From Loxodes magnus (taxonomy: Eukaryota; Ciliophora; Karyorelictea; Loxodida; Loxodidae): DNA of 64,000 nt. The translations under genes were made by a program, and so were the position numbers. Below the pieces are notes generated by a model. That model did no database searches and was not told the origin of the DNA. It saw only the letters and a program-made list of their open reading frames with translations. Shown one piece after another: positions 21,810 to 34,780 of this stretch; position 1 is the first letter of the stretch; the number at the start of each line of letters is the position of its first letter. Where the stretch lies: assembly GCA_946699065.1 (NCBI GenBank), contig CAMPDV010002092.1, forward strand, positions 1-64,000, read 5' to 3'.

Positions 21810-22785
21810 AAATTATGTCTCAATATTTAAAATATTTAAACTCTTATAGTTTATTATTATTACTTATTATTTAAACTTTTAAATAGTGAATAAGATTTTT
21901 TATTTATTAATTTTTAAAAATTAAAATAAATTATTTTAATAATTATCATTTATTTTATTAATTTAAGCTAAAATATGAAAATTTTATAATATAATTCTTG
22001 ATATATATAAATAATAAAAATGATAGGAAAATAAAATTTAATCATTTAACATTTATAATATTAAAGGATAGTTTTAGTTAAAATATGTTTTTAAATAAAA
22101 GAAATAAAGTAATTTAATTATAGTTAAATATTTTATGTAAGTATAATTTTCTTATTATTAGCAAATTAATAATAATGACTTATATTTAAATTTCTTTAAA
22201 CTGACGATTATAAAATAAATAATTTTACATAATTATATTAAGTTTAATTACATTTTGATATATAAATTAATAATTTATACTTAACTTTAAAATATAATAA
22301 AAGTTAGTTAAGATTATTATTATAATTACTTATATTACTTAGAACTAAAAATCATACATTCATTAAATTTATAATTATTGATAATTCTTTATTAATTTAA
22401 TTTTATACAGTTATCTCTAAAGATACGTTTAACTATATTTATTTTATAATTTACTAAATTATTGTTTTAATTATTGTAGACATTAATTATCAAATGTGAA
22501 CTTTTATATTTTTATATTTTTATAATCTAGTAATCAAATGCTTATTGTTAACCAATTATTTAAAACTCATATCAAAATTATGAAAAGCATCCTCTTTATT
22601 AGTTTTAAATTGATACAAAGATAATTAATTCTAGCTAAGCATATAATTATTGAATTATTTTAGATTTTTGATATAGTATTTTTAATATTAATATCTTAAT
22701 ATTATAAAGGATTATTTTAAACTATATTTTGCTATCATTTAGAATTTATATTATTAAAGTAATAAAGCTAAGGTTCTCTTTAGTT
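21810..22785. other. AT-rich gap in M1
   Basis: No coding or RNA signal visible; repeated in M2 at about 41550-42775. Confidence 0.5.
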
Positions 22786-22789
22786 TACT

Positions 22790-23640
22790 TAGAACTTAAA
22801 TTCCTTTTAGATATTTCTTCCTTTATATTATCTATGTTTTATTAATTGTAGTTAAATAAAGAATTCTTTAAATGGCTTAATTAGCAATTTAATTAGTTTT
22901 TAGAACTTAAATTTTAATATTTATTTATAAAAATAAATGGTATAAATTAAAGCTATTTAGTAATAATATTTCAATTTAATAATAGAGTTATTGTATGAAA
23001 CTGTTTATTTAAATTTTAAATTAAAAGAGTTTTTTGAAATCTATAACTGCATGAATTGCTTCCTTTAATTATAGACATTAGTAAATGTTTTTAATGCTTT
23101 TTAATTATAATCTTGATCTCATCAATTTTAAATTACTCTTGTTATAGTCTCTCTTTATATTTTCCTTTTTTGCTTTTTCCATTTCTAATAATTCTAATCT
23201 TCTTGATATAAGTTTCTTGTGAAATACTTTTATTTATTGATCTAAAAATCTCAAATAAGACTTTGGAAAGAAGTTTATAAGTCCTTAATCATATATTATA
23301 AAGCGGCTTAAGTCATAATTCTCAATCTTTTACGATAGTCAATCTCTTATATTAGAATAGTATATGCATCTAAAAATGTGCTTGAATGCAACATACTCTC
23401 CACACATACAGTAGGGATTATCAATAGGATAATAACAAGCTTAAAGATCTTTTCGAAAACTATAAGATTGGGTTCTAAGCTTATATATACTGATAATTTC
23501 TTGTCTAAATTATTTGTTCAACTTAATGTAAGTGTTTACTGGAAATTTGGCTAAGATTACTGAACTGTTCAGTATATATTTAGCTTTTTTCATTCTCTTA
23601 AAATTTTGATTAGCTGTATTATAAAAATATTATTGTATTT
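22790..23640 (-). pseudogene. LINE ORF2 C-terminus (family 1), M1 copy
   Basis: The reverse strand encodes NPYCMCGEYVAFKHIFRCIY, a Cys/His knuckle, followed by a helical Lys/Gln-rich tail (SNIRDWLSQKIENYD, TGA as Trp). It is the same family as the RT pieces at 11965-13788 and 42780-45770. Here the adjacent RT half (23690 onward) is on the other strand, so the element is rearranged. Confidence 0.65.
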
Positions 23641-23689
23641 TGTCTCTTATATATTTAGTAAAAATTTTTTAATTGAAAGTTTAAAAAAT

Positions 23690-24560
23690 TAAAGCAAAAA
23701 AGAAACTTTTACTTCTAAATGGAGATGCTAAAGAAATATTTTCACATACTAAGAATATTAAAAAGCCTAAAAAATAATTAAATGAACTTTAATTAAGAAA
23801 TCAAAAATAAATCCATTGAATCATGGAAAAATTTATTTTTAACAAAAATTTTAATCTAACTAAATAATATAATTCTCAGTAATTAAAAAATAGATAAAAT
23901 ATAAGATAGTATTTAGGAAATTAAAAATTATCAACTCTCATATTTATAAGGATTTTATCTTTTTACCATACAAGAAATACAAGAAATTATAAAATAAATT
24001 ACGAATGGAAAAGCAGCTGCTTCAGCTTGAATAAAAAGTGAATTTCTGAAATATGGTGGATAATATTTGATAATAATTCTTCACTCTTTTCTGAATAATA
24101 TGTTAAGATTTGGAATAAATCCTTAGGAATTAAATACATTGTCGGTAATTCCAATATTTAAAAAAGGAAATAAAGATGACTGGAAAAACTGAATACCTAT
24201 TTCTCTTATTAATATTATTATAAAATTATATGATAAAGCTTTAACGAGAAGATTATACAATCTGCTTTATTAGAGAAATTTGATTAGTTCTTCATAAATG
24301 GGATCTATGAAAAATAGATAAACAACTTAATAAATTTGAATAATATAATAAATAATTGATAACTATTGGAAAAGTGCTAAAAGTAAGACTAAATTGATAG
24401 CAACACTGATAGATGTTGAAAAAATGTTTGACTCAATAGAAAGAAGACTTTTATTAGATCAATTTAAGAGAGTTAAACTACCACTTGGACTAATAAAAGC
24501 CTTAGAGTTGTTTTACAAAAATCTAAATTCTTCATTTAAAATAGACGGAGATAAGTTTGC
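23690..24560 (+). pseudogene. LINE reverse transcriptase N-terminal half (copy B)
   Basis: Contains KKGNKDDWKNWIPISLINII (TGA as Trp in the NW.PIS motif) and LIATLIDVEKMFDSIERRLL, the RT palm start. It breaks off at 'FKIDGDKF' into arm sequence, exactly the junction seen in the left arm. The ADD box half is missing. Confidence 0.8.
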
Positions 24561-27510
24561 AGAAAAGATTCTAAATATTTTTGACGATATATTGCATCTT
24601 ATAACCTATTTATTTTATATTTCCTCAAATTCTTGCACATTTTCAATTAATCTCTCATAAAATTAAGTTTTGTTTTATAAATCAATTTGCAGGAAAAATT
24701 TTCTTTTTAAGCTATAATATCATCTTATTACTGTTTATCTTATAAAAGAATTGTTTTAAGAATTAAGTTTTTATCTTTAAATAATCTAGCAATTTTCAGT
24801 TGATATCATACTTTATGAATAAATATAATTACAATCTTTAAAATATTAATAAAATAAATAAATGAACAATAAATAATGACTATTTAATTAGAAAATGAAT
24901 ATGAAAACATTTTAATTTAATTTCTTGATAAGATATTTTAAATTTAAATAAGTGTTTAATCTTTTAAAAATTATATTTATTAAACCACTTTAAATATTAT
25001 TATGCTTTGAATATTTAGTATCTTAAATTAAAAATTACTATATTGTATAATAACCAAACATTTATTAAAGGAATGTGAAATTAAAAATTATAATTTAGTT
25101 GTCTAATAATTTAGCATATAACAAAAATAGTTCATTATTAAGGTTATTTATGAAATTGTGTACTATTAGCATTATTGGCTTAGTAGAAACTTTGCTTTTT
25201 ATTATGCTATATATGTTTCTTTTTATATTGTACGAAATATTTCCCATTTTTTATAGATATAATTATAATAGTTATTAACTTACACTTTGTATATTATTTT
25301 AATTAATACAAAAGATTAAAGCTTTTCTTTTAACCTTTTTGATATAATGAAGGTATATTGATTTCTTAATTATTTACACTTTCATTTTGCTAATTCTTAT
25401 TATTTAATATTAGAATATAATTTTATTCTTATTTTAGATGAAATATAAGATAATTTACAAGAAAGTGAAGATTTTTATAATTTTGCATATATTCAAATTA
25501 TTTATATAGTTTACTAGCAAATGTTTTTATATGATAAATAATCAATCTATTTTTTAAAAAAGCTTTCAGCTTTAATAAAATAGCTTCATTAGAAATTCAA
25601 ATTTTAAGATTAATAAATAAAATCGATTTTCTACATGCACAGTAGATATGCTTAAGTTGCTTAAAATCAGAAAGTTTATCTTTAAAGCTTTTCTTTTAAT
25701 ATTACAGAATGAGAAAAATTTTAAAGAGAAAAAATACTTAATATAGCAATTTTTCTTAAAAACTTGTTTTCCTCTTCTAAATTAACATCTTTTCGCAAAC
25801 TAAAAACAGATAGTTAGTCGTAGTAAGCTCTTTTTAAAACTCTTTTACTAATCTTAAATTTTTAATATTTTTATAATTATTATAATAAAGCAGAATATTT
25901 TTAAACTTGATTAATAAATTTTTGTTTCTATATTTTATATAGTTAGGTTAGATACATTATTTAGATCCTTGTTTAATTCCTTTTTTTAGATTCTTTGTAA
26001 ATTGGCATAAAATTTATTATTACAGATGTATTTACCTCATTTTTTTTATTTGATTGATCATATTTTTATAAAGAGATTTTTTAGCTCTTTTTAGATTAGT
26101 TATTTTTTAAAATTCGCAATATCTATTAAAAAGTTAGTTTTAAGCCCTCTTATAAAAAAAAATTTTACTGATTTTGTTTCTTCAAAAATTGTAATTTATT
26201 TTTTTATCTTTACTTCTTAAAAGTCATTTAAAAAACTTTTCAAATCTTTTAAAATTCTATCCTTTAAGAAAAGGATTTATCCACCCGAAATTCTTTTGTA
26301 GCGTATAACTCAGAGCGAAAAAAGGATAATTTTTTCACGATTTCATGGTTATTTTATTATATCTCCTTTTTTCTTGAGATCCTTTTCATTTAAGTAAATT
26401 CATATAATATTAAAAATTTTAAAACAAATTTTTTCATTTACTAGAAAAGATGTTCAAAATTAAAAATTGTATTTTTTCCAAAGCATAAACAATAAATTTT
26501 TTTTATAATTTCAAACATAATTAACCTTATCAAAAATATACTTTTAAATAAAAAAGAAAAAAAGTTTTGTTTAAAATTTTACAATAAATTTTCTTAAAAA
26601 CAAATTTTTTTTTTTAATTTTTACAAAAGACCATTTCTACAAAAAAAATTTCCAAATTCTATTTTAATATAAAATTTTTTTAATTCCTATTTTTTCTCAA
26701 AAATTTTTTATATTTGGAATTTTTTCTTGAAATTTTATTCCTATTTTAAAATTTTTATCCCGAAATAATTGAATTTATTCCGTGCCGAAAATCTTTGGTA
26801 GTGTAAAACGCTGAGTAAAAAAACAAATTTTTTATTTTCATGAAATTTAAACTCTAAAATTGAAAAATAATGATAAATAAAAAACTTAATTTCAGAAAAT
26901 TTTATAATCCAATCGGAAACGAAACATATTAGACTTAAATGTTAAAATTTTATAATATCAATAAATAATTAATAATAAATAATAATTAATAATAATTAAT
27001 AAATAATAATAATCAATCATAAAAAATAAATAATAAAAAAACAAAATTTAATTTAATTTAATTTAAAATAAATACTTAATTAAATTTTTTAATTAATAAT
27101 CAAAATTATAAACTTACTTTAACCTTATAAATAATATTTTAACCACTTCACAAAAAAATGAAAATTTATACTCAACTTGAAATTTTTACTAAATCTAAAA
27201 ATAAATCCATAAAATTTTATAGCATAAATTTAAACTTTAACTTATTTCATGCTTTCATTTAACAAAATTATATTTTAAATATTTTTAAACATTACCACTT
27301 TAAATCAACATACCTCACTAATTTCTATAACCTATCACTCAACCTTTTTTTTAAACTAATAATATTTAAGAATATAACAAATTTTTAATTAATAAATTAA
27401 AAAACTTAATATAACTAAAAACATTATTAACATTAAACATTCATTTAAATACATTACCAATATCTTATATCTTTAATCGTAAAATTAAATTAAGTCAAAT
27501 AGCAAGTTAC

Positions 27511-28593
27511 TCAACTCGAAACTCTCCACTTTCTTATTGTCCTGTCCCATCCTCCCGATACCAACCGTCTATTATCAACACTCAATGCTATAGAATATAT
27601 TGCATATTTATGCCCTTATAAAGTCTATATACACTCACCCTTATCAAAGTTCCAAATCTTGATTGTTTTATCATTTGAACCAGAAAAGATAACACTTGAA
27701 TCAACACTTAACTGAATACTTGATACACCCCTTGTATGACCTTGAAGAGTACGAATACACTAACCAGAAGAGAAGTCCCATATCTTAATAGTACTGTCAA
27801 CAGAACCCGATATTATATACCTATTATCCTTAGACACTTTTATCGATGAAACTTCGCTTGAATGCCCAGTAAGAGTTCGCACAAGCTGACCAGTCTAGAA
27901 ATTCCAAATCTTTATTGTTGTATCCCAAGATCCCGATATAATATATCTAGAGTCATAGGAGATTACTACCGATATAACTACATTAGTATGTCCAGACAAA
28001 GTTCTTTGGAGATCACCATTGAGGAAATTTCAGATCTTTATAGTGTTATCGTAAGATCCCGATACTATATAGCTAGAGTCTGGGGAAATTACTACCGAGT
28101 AAACTGAGGAAGTATGCCCCGTTAAAGTTCTTATGAGAGAACCAGTCTATGAATTTCAGATCTTGATCGTGTTATCAGCAGATCCCGATACGATATAGCT
28201 AGAGTCCTAGGAGATTACTACCGAGTTAACTGAGGAAGTATGTCCTGTTATAGTTCTTATGAGAGCACCTGTCTGGAAATTCCAGATCTTTATAGAATTT
28301 TCAGGAGTTCCTAAACCTGATACAATCCAATTCAGGTCACTTGATATGGCTGCCGATAAAACATCTGAAGTGCTATTAATGACTTAGTCTAAAAATATTA
28401 AAGAAATACCTTTACTTTGGTCATAACTGATCTTATTTATTAACTTTTAGTAGCATAAGTTAGGCAGAATTTCATACTTAAAATGAAGTAGAGATATTTT
28501 CCCTAGTATGTGGCTTCTCACTCTTAGGAGTTTTCTTAAAAAAATACTTTTAGTAAATTGCTTTTCTTTTTTCTCCATTTATTTTTTCTCCAT
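27511..28593 (-). CDS. Seven-bladed WD40 repeat protein (copy B)
   Basis: Uninterrupted frame from ATG 28593 to TGA 27511, same length as the left copy. It differs mainly at one face of the propeller: the tetrapeptides after each GHT read SSVN, SSVY, NVVI, (GHS)SEVS, RGVS and (GHK)YAIY in blades 2-7, versus SPIT, SCVT, DWIW, GSVL, DVVW and SSIN in the left copy. The residue before Asp in SGSxD also differs in most blades. A 21 nt intron (28389-28409, GT..AG) may or may not be spliced; both forms are in frame. Blade 1 lacks its GH pair, as in the left copy. Confidence 0.88.
28389..28409 (-). other. 21 nt intron in WD40 copy B
   Basis: Reverse strand runs GTATTTC...TTTTTAG. Its length is a multiple of three, so retention or removal both keep the frame. 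Confidence 0.5.
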
Positions 28594-29894
28594 TTTAATT
28601 TTATAACTTAATTCAATAAATATTTAATTAAAATAACTCAATGAATTTTACTTACTTAATTTCAATATAATTAAACAATTAAATTATTTATTAAGCATAC
28701 TTTTAAATATCTTCTAAAGCATTGGTTTTTCTATTTTTGTCTTAAAACAAGACAATATATAAAACTAATAGTGTACAAACTTTTACAATTTTAATTATTT
28801 TATATCCTTTTACTTTTAAATGAAAGGATAAGTTATTATATCAAAAGTTTATAATGAAGAATTTATATCCTTATTATAATAACTTTAATATGCATTTATT
28901 AATTATTACTTATTTGTGCTTAAAATAAAAGACTCTTAATAAGAAAACCTTATTTCGTTGTAGATCTTTTAAATGATAAATAAAATATTACAATTCTTTT
29001 AAAAGCTACTGTTATTAATTATTGCTTTTCACTTACATTTAATAAAAAAAATTATTTCTTTAATCTTTTTACTAATTAAAAAAATTAAATAAAATAAGTT
29101 TCTTATTAATTAGTTTGAATATATATTAAAAAACATCAAATTATTTAAAACAAAGCATTTTTAGAATTTATAAGATAAACTCTTTTAATTGTCCACTTTC
29201 TTACTACTATTTCATTAAAACTTTTTATTTATAAAAGTCTCTCTTATAATAATAAACTAATATAATTTATTATAATGTTGATTCTAAGCAAAATATATAA
29301 ATGTAATAAATATAAGTAGTAGAAAGTAAATATTTAAACTAACTATAAATGGTGTATCACTAATTATATCTTACAATTATTAAATAGTAATATTTAATTT
29401 TATTATTAAAATAAGCTTTAATATGTTTAATTATGTCTATTAAATACTTAAAATTTTATCCTTTTAGCTTTATTAGTTATTAATTAATTTCTCTTTAATT
29501 TAGATATTAGATTAGTTATAATTAATACATTTAGATAACTTTCTCTTTTATAGCAAAGTAATATTATATTTATTATTTATGTTATTTTTGTAATTATCAT
29601 TTCTAATTAATAATACCTAAATTATTCTAGATTATTTAAAGATAAAAACTTAATTCTATTATTCTATACAAATAGAAATTATATTGTTACCACTATTAAT
29701 ACTCTCTTTCTTAAAATTATTTGTTTGATATTAAGAAAATTATAAGCTTTTTTAAGAAAGAAAGCATATTTTTAATATCTTCTATTATTATTTTCTGAAT
29801 TAATAGAAAGAGTAAACTTAACATAATATGTTTCTTTGTAGTATGAGATAATATAAGTATTAGATTAGCTAATATAAGTTATTTAAAACTAATC

Positions 29895-32800
29895 TAACAG
29901 ATTATTATTTACTCTTAATACATTTATTAGTCTATTATTATTCTATATCTTTCTGTTCCTAATCAACAATTCTGCATGTTTTGCTTTATAGCACATCCTC
30001 ATTTATTAATCTTATTACAAAAGATTTAAACCTAAAAAGATGATATAGATAGTTATAGAAATATTTGAAGCTGAGACATTAAAATAAGTTTGAATTTTAG
30101 ATTATTTATAATTTTCCTAAATTTAAATTATATTTATGAATTCCTTTTTATTAACTATCTTTTTGTAATTAACTTTTGTTTGGAAAACTGACAAAAAGAT
30201 ACATTTTGTAAAATATTTAGTCTTAATTTATCTAAGTTTATTTTAGTGATTATAAGAATATATTAAATTTAAAGTATTATACTAGTTCTATAAAACATTT
30301 AGGTAATTATATGTACTAAAATAAATAGTAAAGAGAAAACATTATTCTTTTATATAATTAAATAAAGAAAAGCTAATTTAAATCTTCAATAGAGTCAATT
30401 ATTCATATATCTAAAATTCTCTATTTATCTTAAAATCAAGAGTTTAATATATTATAGCCTCCTTTACTAACTTATTTAGTAATACTAATTCATAAAATCT
30501 TAAAAGAAAATTCCTTTTTACTTTAACTGTACTTGCAAATATTCTAAGTCCTTTAACTAGTTAAAGATAGGCTTAATTAGAGACTAATAAGAAATTTTCT
30601 TATCCTCTAGATAAAATATTTAATAAAGCTGTGGTTGCATTTCTTATTAATGAAGAATAATATTTTAAATTAAAATAAGGAAAATTAATATTTTTCTATT
30701 TGTTTAATAAAAATTTAAAATAATTTATTATATAAAATCTATTAATATTTTATAAAAAACCAAAGTAAATGCAAAAACATCAGCTAAATATAATTTAAAA
30801 AATATTAAGAAAATTTATAATTCTAAATGATATTATAAATAAATATTTTAAATATTTACTAATGTTTAGATAAAACATATAATAAATTATGTAATCTCTA
30901 TTTTAACCTTAGAAATGTAGTAAAATATTTTTAAAAGTTAAATGAAAAATTATAAGGGAAACTTAAGAAATTAAATATTTCTATAAAAAATGAATATAAA
31001 ATTTACTAATTATTTAATTGATACTATCAACTTCATTATTATTTAAAATTATTACTAAAAGAAAAAAATAAAGTATTAATTAATTATCTTAAAAATTAAA
31101 AAAATTATAATTAAAAATTTTATATTTAACAATATTTGTGATAAAGATAAATATTAAAGAATATTAAAATCTTACAAATCTAGCATCGATTGACTTTTAA
31201 ATATAGAAATTCAACATAAAAATAATTATTCTTAGAAATTTTCAATTTCAATTTCAATTAAAAAAAATGTTAAAAATGTTAAAAAATTCTCTAACTCTCA
31301 GATTTTTATAATCAGCCTATTCAAAGATAGTTTATTTTTACTATTTTTCACTGATTATGGATGTATATATGGTATAAGTATTAATTATTTTACTAATCTC
31401 AAATTTACTTCTGCTTAAGTGAAAACTTTTAATAAATAAGTAAAAATAATTTAATTTTTTATTTTCTAAACTTAATATGAAATCCCACTAAATGTTTTTA
31501 AAAATAATATAATTTATATCAATATTAAGATTCTAACTTTAAATGTTAAGTAAAGTAGCAAAATAAATTATAATTTTGAATTAAAAACATATTTATTTTT
31601 AATTTTATTGATTCAAATATGCCTATAAATAAAAAAATATGAAATTAGAACCATTTTTTATTAAAAGGAGAGTTAAAGATTGTCTAAGAAGAATAAATAA
31701 AATTAAATTAAAGTTTTTGATAAATTTGTATTAATAAAATATAAACTATATAAATTTGAATATTATTCTTGCTTATTTAAAATTTAATATTATTTAAATA
31801 TTTTAAATATTTCTGGTAATTAAATTTTATAAAAGCTTACTCATTTATAGTTATTAATTATTAGTGAAAATAATATTATTATAATACTATTTATAATTTA
31901 TTTACGTATATTTATTATTTTTATATATTAAATTTCATAGAAAAATAATTAGTAATAATTAGTATTTAATAATTAATGCAATTCTACTAATTATAATTAA
32001 AATCAAAGTTTTCAAATTCTAGGTTTAACAGACTGGAAAATGCTATTTTTTTACTTAAAATAGGTACATAAGGAAATATTATTTATTTATAAAATAAATT
32101 ATATCAATAGAGTATATATCCCTTCTTATTTTTAGTTTAAAATATCCCTTTCTATTAACATTTATTTTTTAAACAATTTTGTCGAAACTAATTATAAAAA
32201 TCTATTTTGTAATAAATTAAAAACTCTATCAAGTTGATAAGTAATATTTATACTTTTATCGAAGAGAATTTCTTTCTAATTATATTATAGCAAGTGGTTA
32301 TCATACTTTCAAATATATATAAAAATTAAAATATAAATGAGAATAGCATTTTAAAGCCTTTACATTATAAAAAGATGTATTTTATAGATAGTAAATTTAA
32401 GCAAAGAAATGATAAAGTAATAAAGAATATAATAAATAATTTTATATAATGAATGGATTCTTTTTATCTATTATAAAAATATTTAATTTCTTATTATATA
32501 TTAAAATAATATATTTTTATATTTATAAAATAGTTTTAATTAATTTCTCATATAACTTTAGTTTAGCAAAATCTTTATAAATTAAAAAGAATTTAGATAT
32601 CAAATTTAAAATATTTAATTTGTAAAATGATTAAAAATTTAATAAAACTATAATATGATTTTAAGATATAATTAGAAATAAAAGAAAGTATAAAATTTAT
32701 GTATCGTATTTAAAAAATATAATTAAACTTATTTAATATATTTAAATAACTTAAAAAATAATTTTCTTTATTTTTAAACATTTTAAGCATAGTTTTAAAT

Positions 32801-33570
32801 AATTTTAAGTTATATATAAATATAAATATTATTATTTTAATAAAAATTATAAATCAAATAGTTTAATTTATATAATTCTTTCACACTATATTTATAGCAT
32901 TTTCATTTCTTATTATTTTTATTATTAGATTCTAAATATTTTTAATAGTGAAATTTTATATTTAGTTTTTATTTGTTTCAATACATTATTCTATGTTATA
33001 ATTTTATTATTAAATTGTATTATTTATAATATTTATCATATTCTTTTTTTGATTAAATATTATCTTATATTTGTTAAATTCTTGTCATAATAACTTATTA
33101 ATATCGTAATTATATTACTTAAAATTTAAGCTCCAATTAATTTAATTCTAGCGAATATCTTCCAATAAATTAAATTTCTTCACTATTAAATTAAATTAAT
33201 CTATTTTTTCTATATTTTTAAATTATTTTATTTCAAATTGTCATATTCTATTAAAAAATTACTCTGATGTTTAATAAAGTTCGAAAAGTTATTTTTGCTC
33301 ATTTTTTCACTTAAATTTTTTTATATCAAGAAAAATTTGACTAAAATCTTAATTCACAGTATCAGGTCAAACTTTTTTCTCAACTAGAATCGAATGATTA
33401 AGTTTAAATGAAATTCATAGTTTATTTAATAGTATTATTTTAATTTTTCATTTGTATTATCGATATCCTTTTTTATATAAAAGCTTCTAACTTTTGGAGT
33501 AAAACAAATATCTTTGGAATTAATGAGGAGAAAATGCATACTTAAAATTAAATCATTTGATACTATAAAG
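29895..33570. other. Spacer U, the largest single-copy part inside the repeat
   Basis: Lies between arm copy B and module M2 and has no second copy in the window. It is extremely AT-rich. One candidate gene is given separately (30020-31010). I see nothing supportable in 31010-33570. Confidence 0.6.
30020..31010 (+). CDS. Candidate unknown gene in the spacer
   Basis: One frame reads for roughly 320 codons as a natural-looking protein: EIFEAETLKQVWILDYLQFS, hydrophobic segments MNSFLLTIFLQLTFVW and FVKYLVLIYLSLF, then FLFTLTVLANILSPLTSQ and NKAVVAFLINEEQYF. No family is recognised. There is no second copy to test the frame, and with no dedicated stop codon long frames arise easily, so confidence is low. 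Confidence 0.3.
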
Positions 33571-33652
33571 TTTTAGATAAAACAGCAAATATTAGGTTTT
33601 GTAATTATTATTATATAAAATTGTTTCTCCATTATTAAGGAGTTTTACCCTC

Positions 33653-34168
33653 TCAAAAGTACAGCGCTTCAAGCTTTTCGCTGTTCGTTAAAATACTTGG
33701 GCAACAGAAAGATTACACGTACCCATCCGCGGGTTTTTTTAATAGGTTTTACGTTATAATTCCCTTAGGACTTGGTTATAGCTCCATTTTCTTCCTCTTG
33801 TTCGTGCTTCCATTCTCGTGCAAAAAATCTTGTTCAGCCCAATTGCTTTTGTTCGCTTTGCTTATCAGAAATTCTATTGTTTCCATTGAAACTTCTTACA
33901 GTTCCGATATAGTTTTTATTGGTTTTAGAAGCGAAAGCATCTCTTCTTGATCGGAATTAGTCTCATTTGAAGTTAAGCTTAGGGTTTGACGATCATTGAG
34001 ATCGATCCATTATTTAGCTATTCCATTCTTGATTCTTTTAGGAGTTGAATTTCATATTCTTATTTCACTACTTAATCCCTCAGCTAAGTTGTGTTTTATC
34101 CTAATGGTGTTGGATGCTGAAGAACGCATCCATTTGCGTTCATAGTCATCTATACGATCCCCGTCCAT
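33653..34168 (-). CDS. Unknown ORF beta, M2 copy (171 residues)
   Basis: Continuous frame from ATG 34168 (MDGDRIDDYERKWMRSSAS) to TGA 33653. It is polar with a helical centre (LLKPIKTISELQEVSMETIE), an Asn/Lys-rich part (HENGSTNKRKKMELQPSP) and a short end EALYF. Two TGA/TGG Trp sites sit in the middle. It overlaps ORF alpha by about 23 bases in another frame. No domain recognised; nothing ties it to a known LINE protein beyond location. Confidence 0.45.
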
Positions 34169-34545
34169 TTAATTTTCTTTGTGGCTTGAAAATTAGTTTT
34201 TTGTTCTAGTATTTAAACTTTTAAACCTCTTCATTGAAGTTCACCACTCTTAATGCAAACTACACTACATCAAATTGCTCAGAGTTAAAGCCAAAGGATC
34301 GTTCCTAGTCACGCAATATCATCTCCTACTGCCTTCGAGGCCTCTCTTCCGTTTTGGAGTTTACCAAGTTTGTTTCTGTCGTTTACGACTTTGGAAGTTG
34401 TTAGGTCTGTTATTAGTTTTTTTGCTGATAAAAGGTTGTTCTAATTAAAGAAAAGACGTGAGGTTAGAAGAATGACATCTCGCTTCCTCTCTTCCTTTTT
34501 GTCTTTTGAAGAGGTGGCAAAGAAGCCCTATCGGATGTTTGACAT
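34146..34545 (-). CDS. Unknown ORF alpha, M2 copy
   Basis: From ATG 34545 (MSNIRQGFFATSSKDKKEER). The N-terminal half is intact (LLSAKKLITDLTTSKVVNDR); a one-base insertion after GTIL/… (GAACGATCC where M1 has GAACATCC) shifts the frame before the conserved FGFNSEQFDVVQFALRV. Ends at TGA overlapping ORF beta. Confidence 0.45.
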
Positions 34546-34780
34546 TTTTTTAATTACATATAAATTGATGTAATTTATAATTATCCAAGCTAGAAAAAAC
34601 TTAAAATTTTATGAAGTTAATAATTTAAAATAATTTAATTATTAGATTTAACCTTTTAAATAAAATTTAGTCTTAAACATTTTTTATTTTAAGTTTTGAA
34701 TATTAAATTATTAAATTAAATTATTAAATTAAATATGTTAAAGTAAATAATTTTAATTATTTTTAGCTTTTAATATTGCT

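Larger units (their letters stand above)
13789..23600. repeat. Module M1, first copy of a ~9.8 kb direct repeat
   Basis: Starts at TTTAGATAAAACAGCAAAT and matches 33571-43660 with few percent differences and small indels. It contains two overlapping unknown ORFs, a larger unknown gene, LINE fragments in both directions and a nearly invariant skewed island. Together with arm copy B it forms a ~16 kb unit duplicated as M2 plus the right arm. Confidence 0.9.
24561..29894. repeat. Arm copy B, inverted relative to the left arm
   Basis: Reverse complement of about 6640-11960, including the WD40 gene and its 3' module. Ends at 29894, where similarity to the arm stops and spacer U begins. Shares the flipped LINE junction with the left arm but not with the right arm. 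Confidence 0.85.
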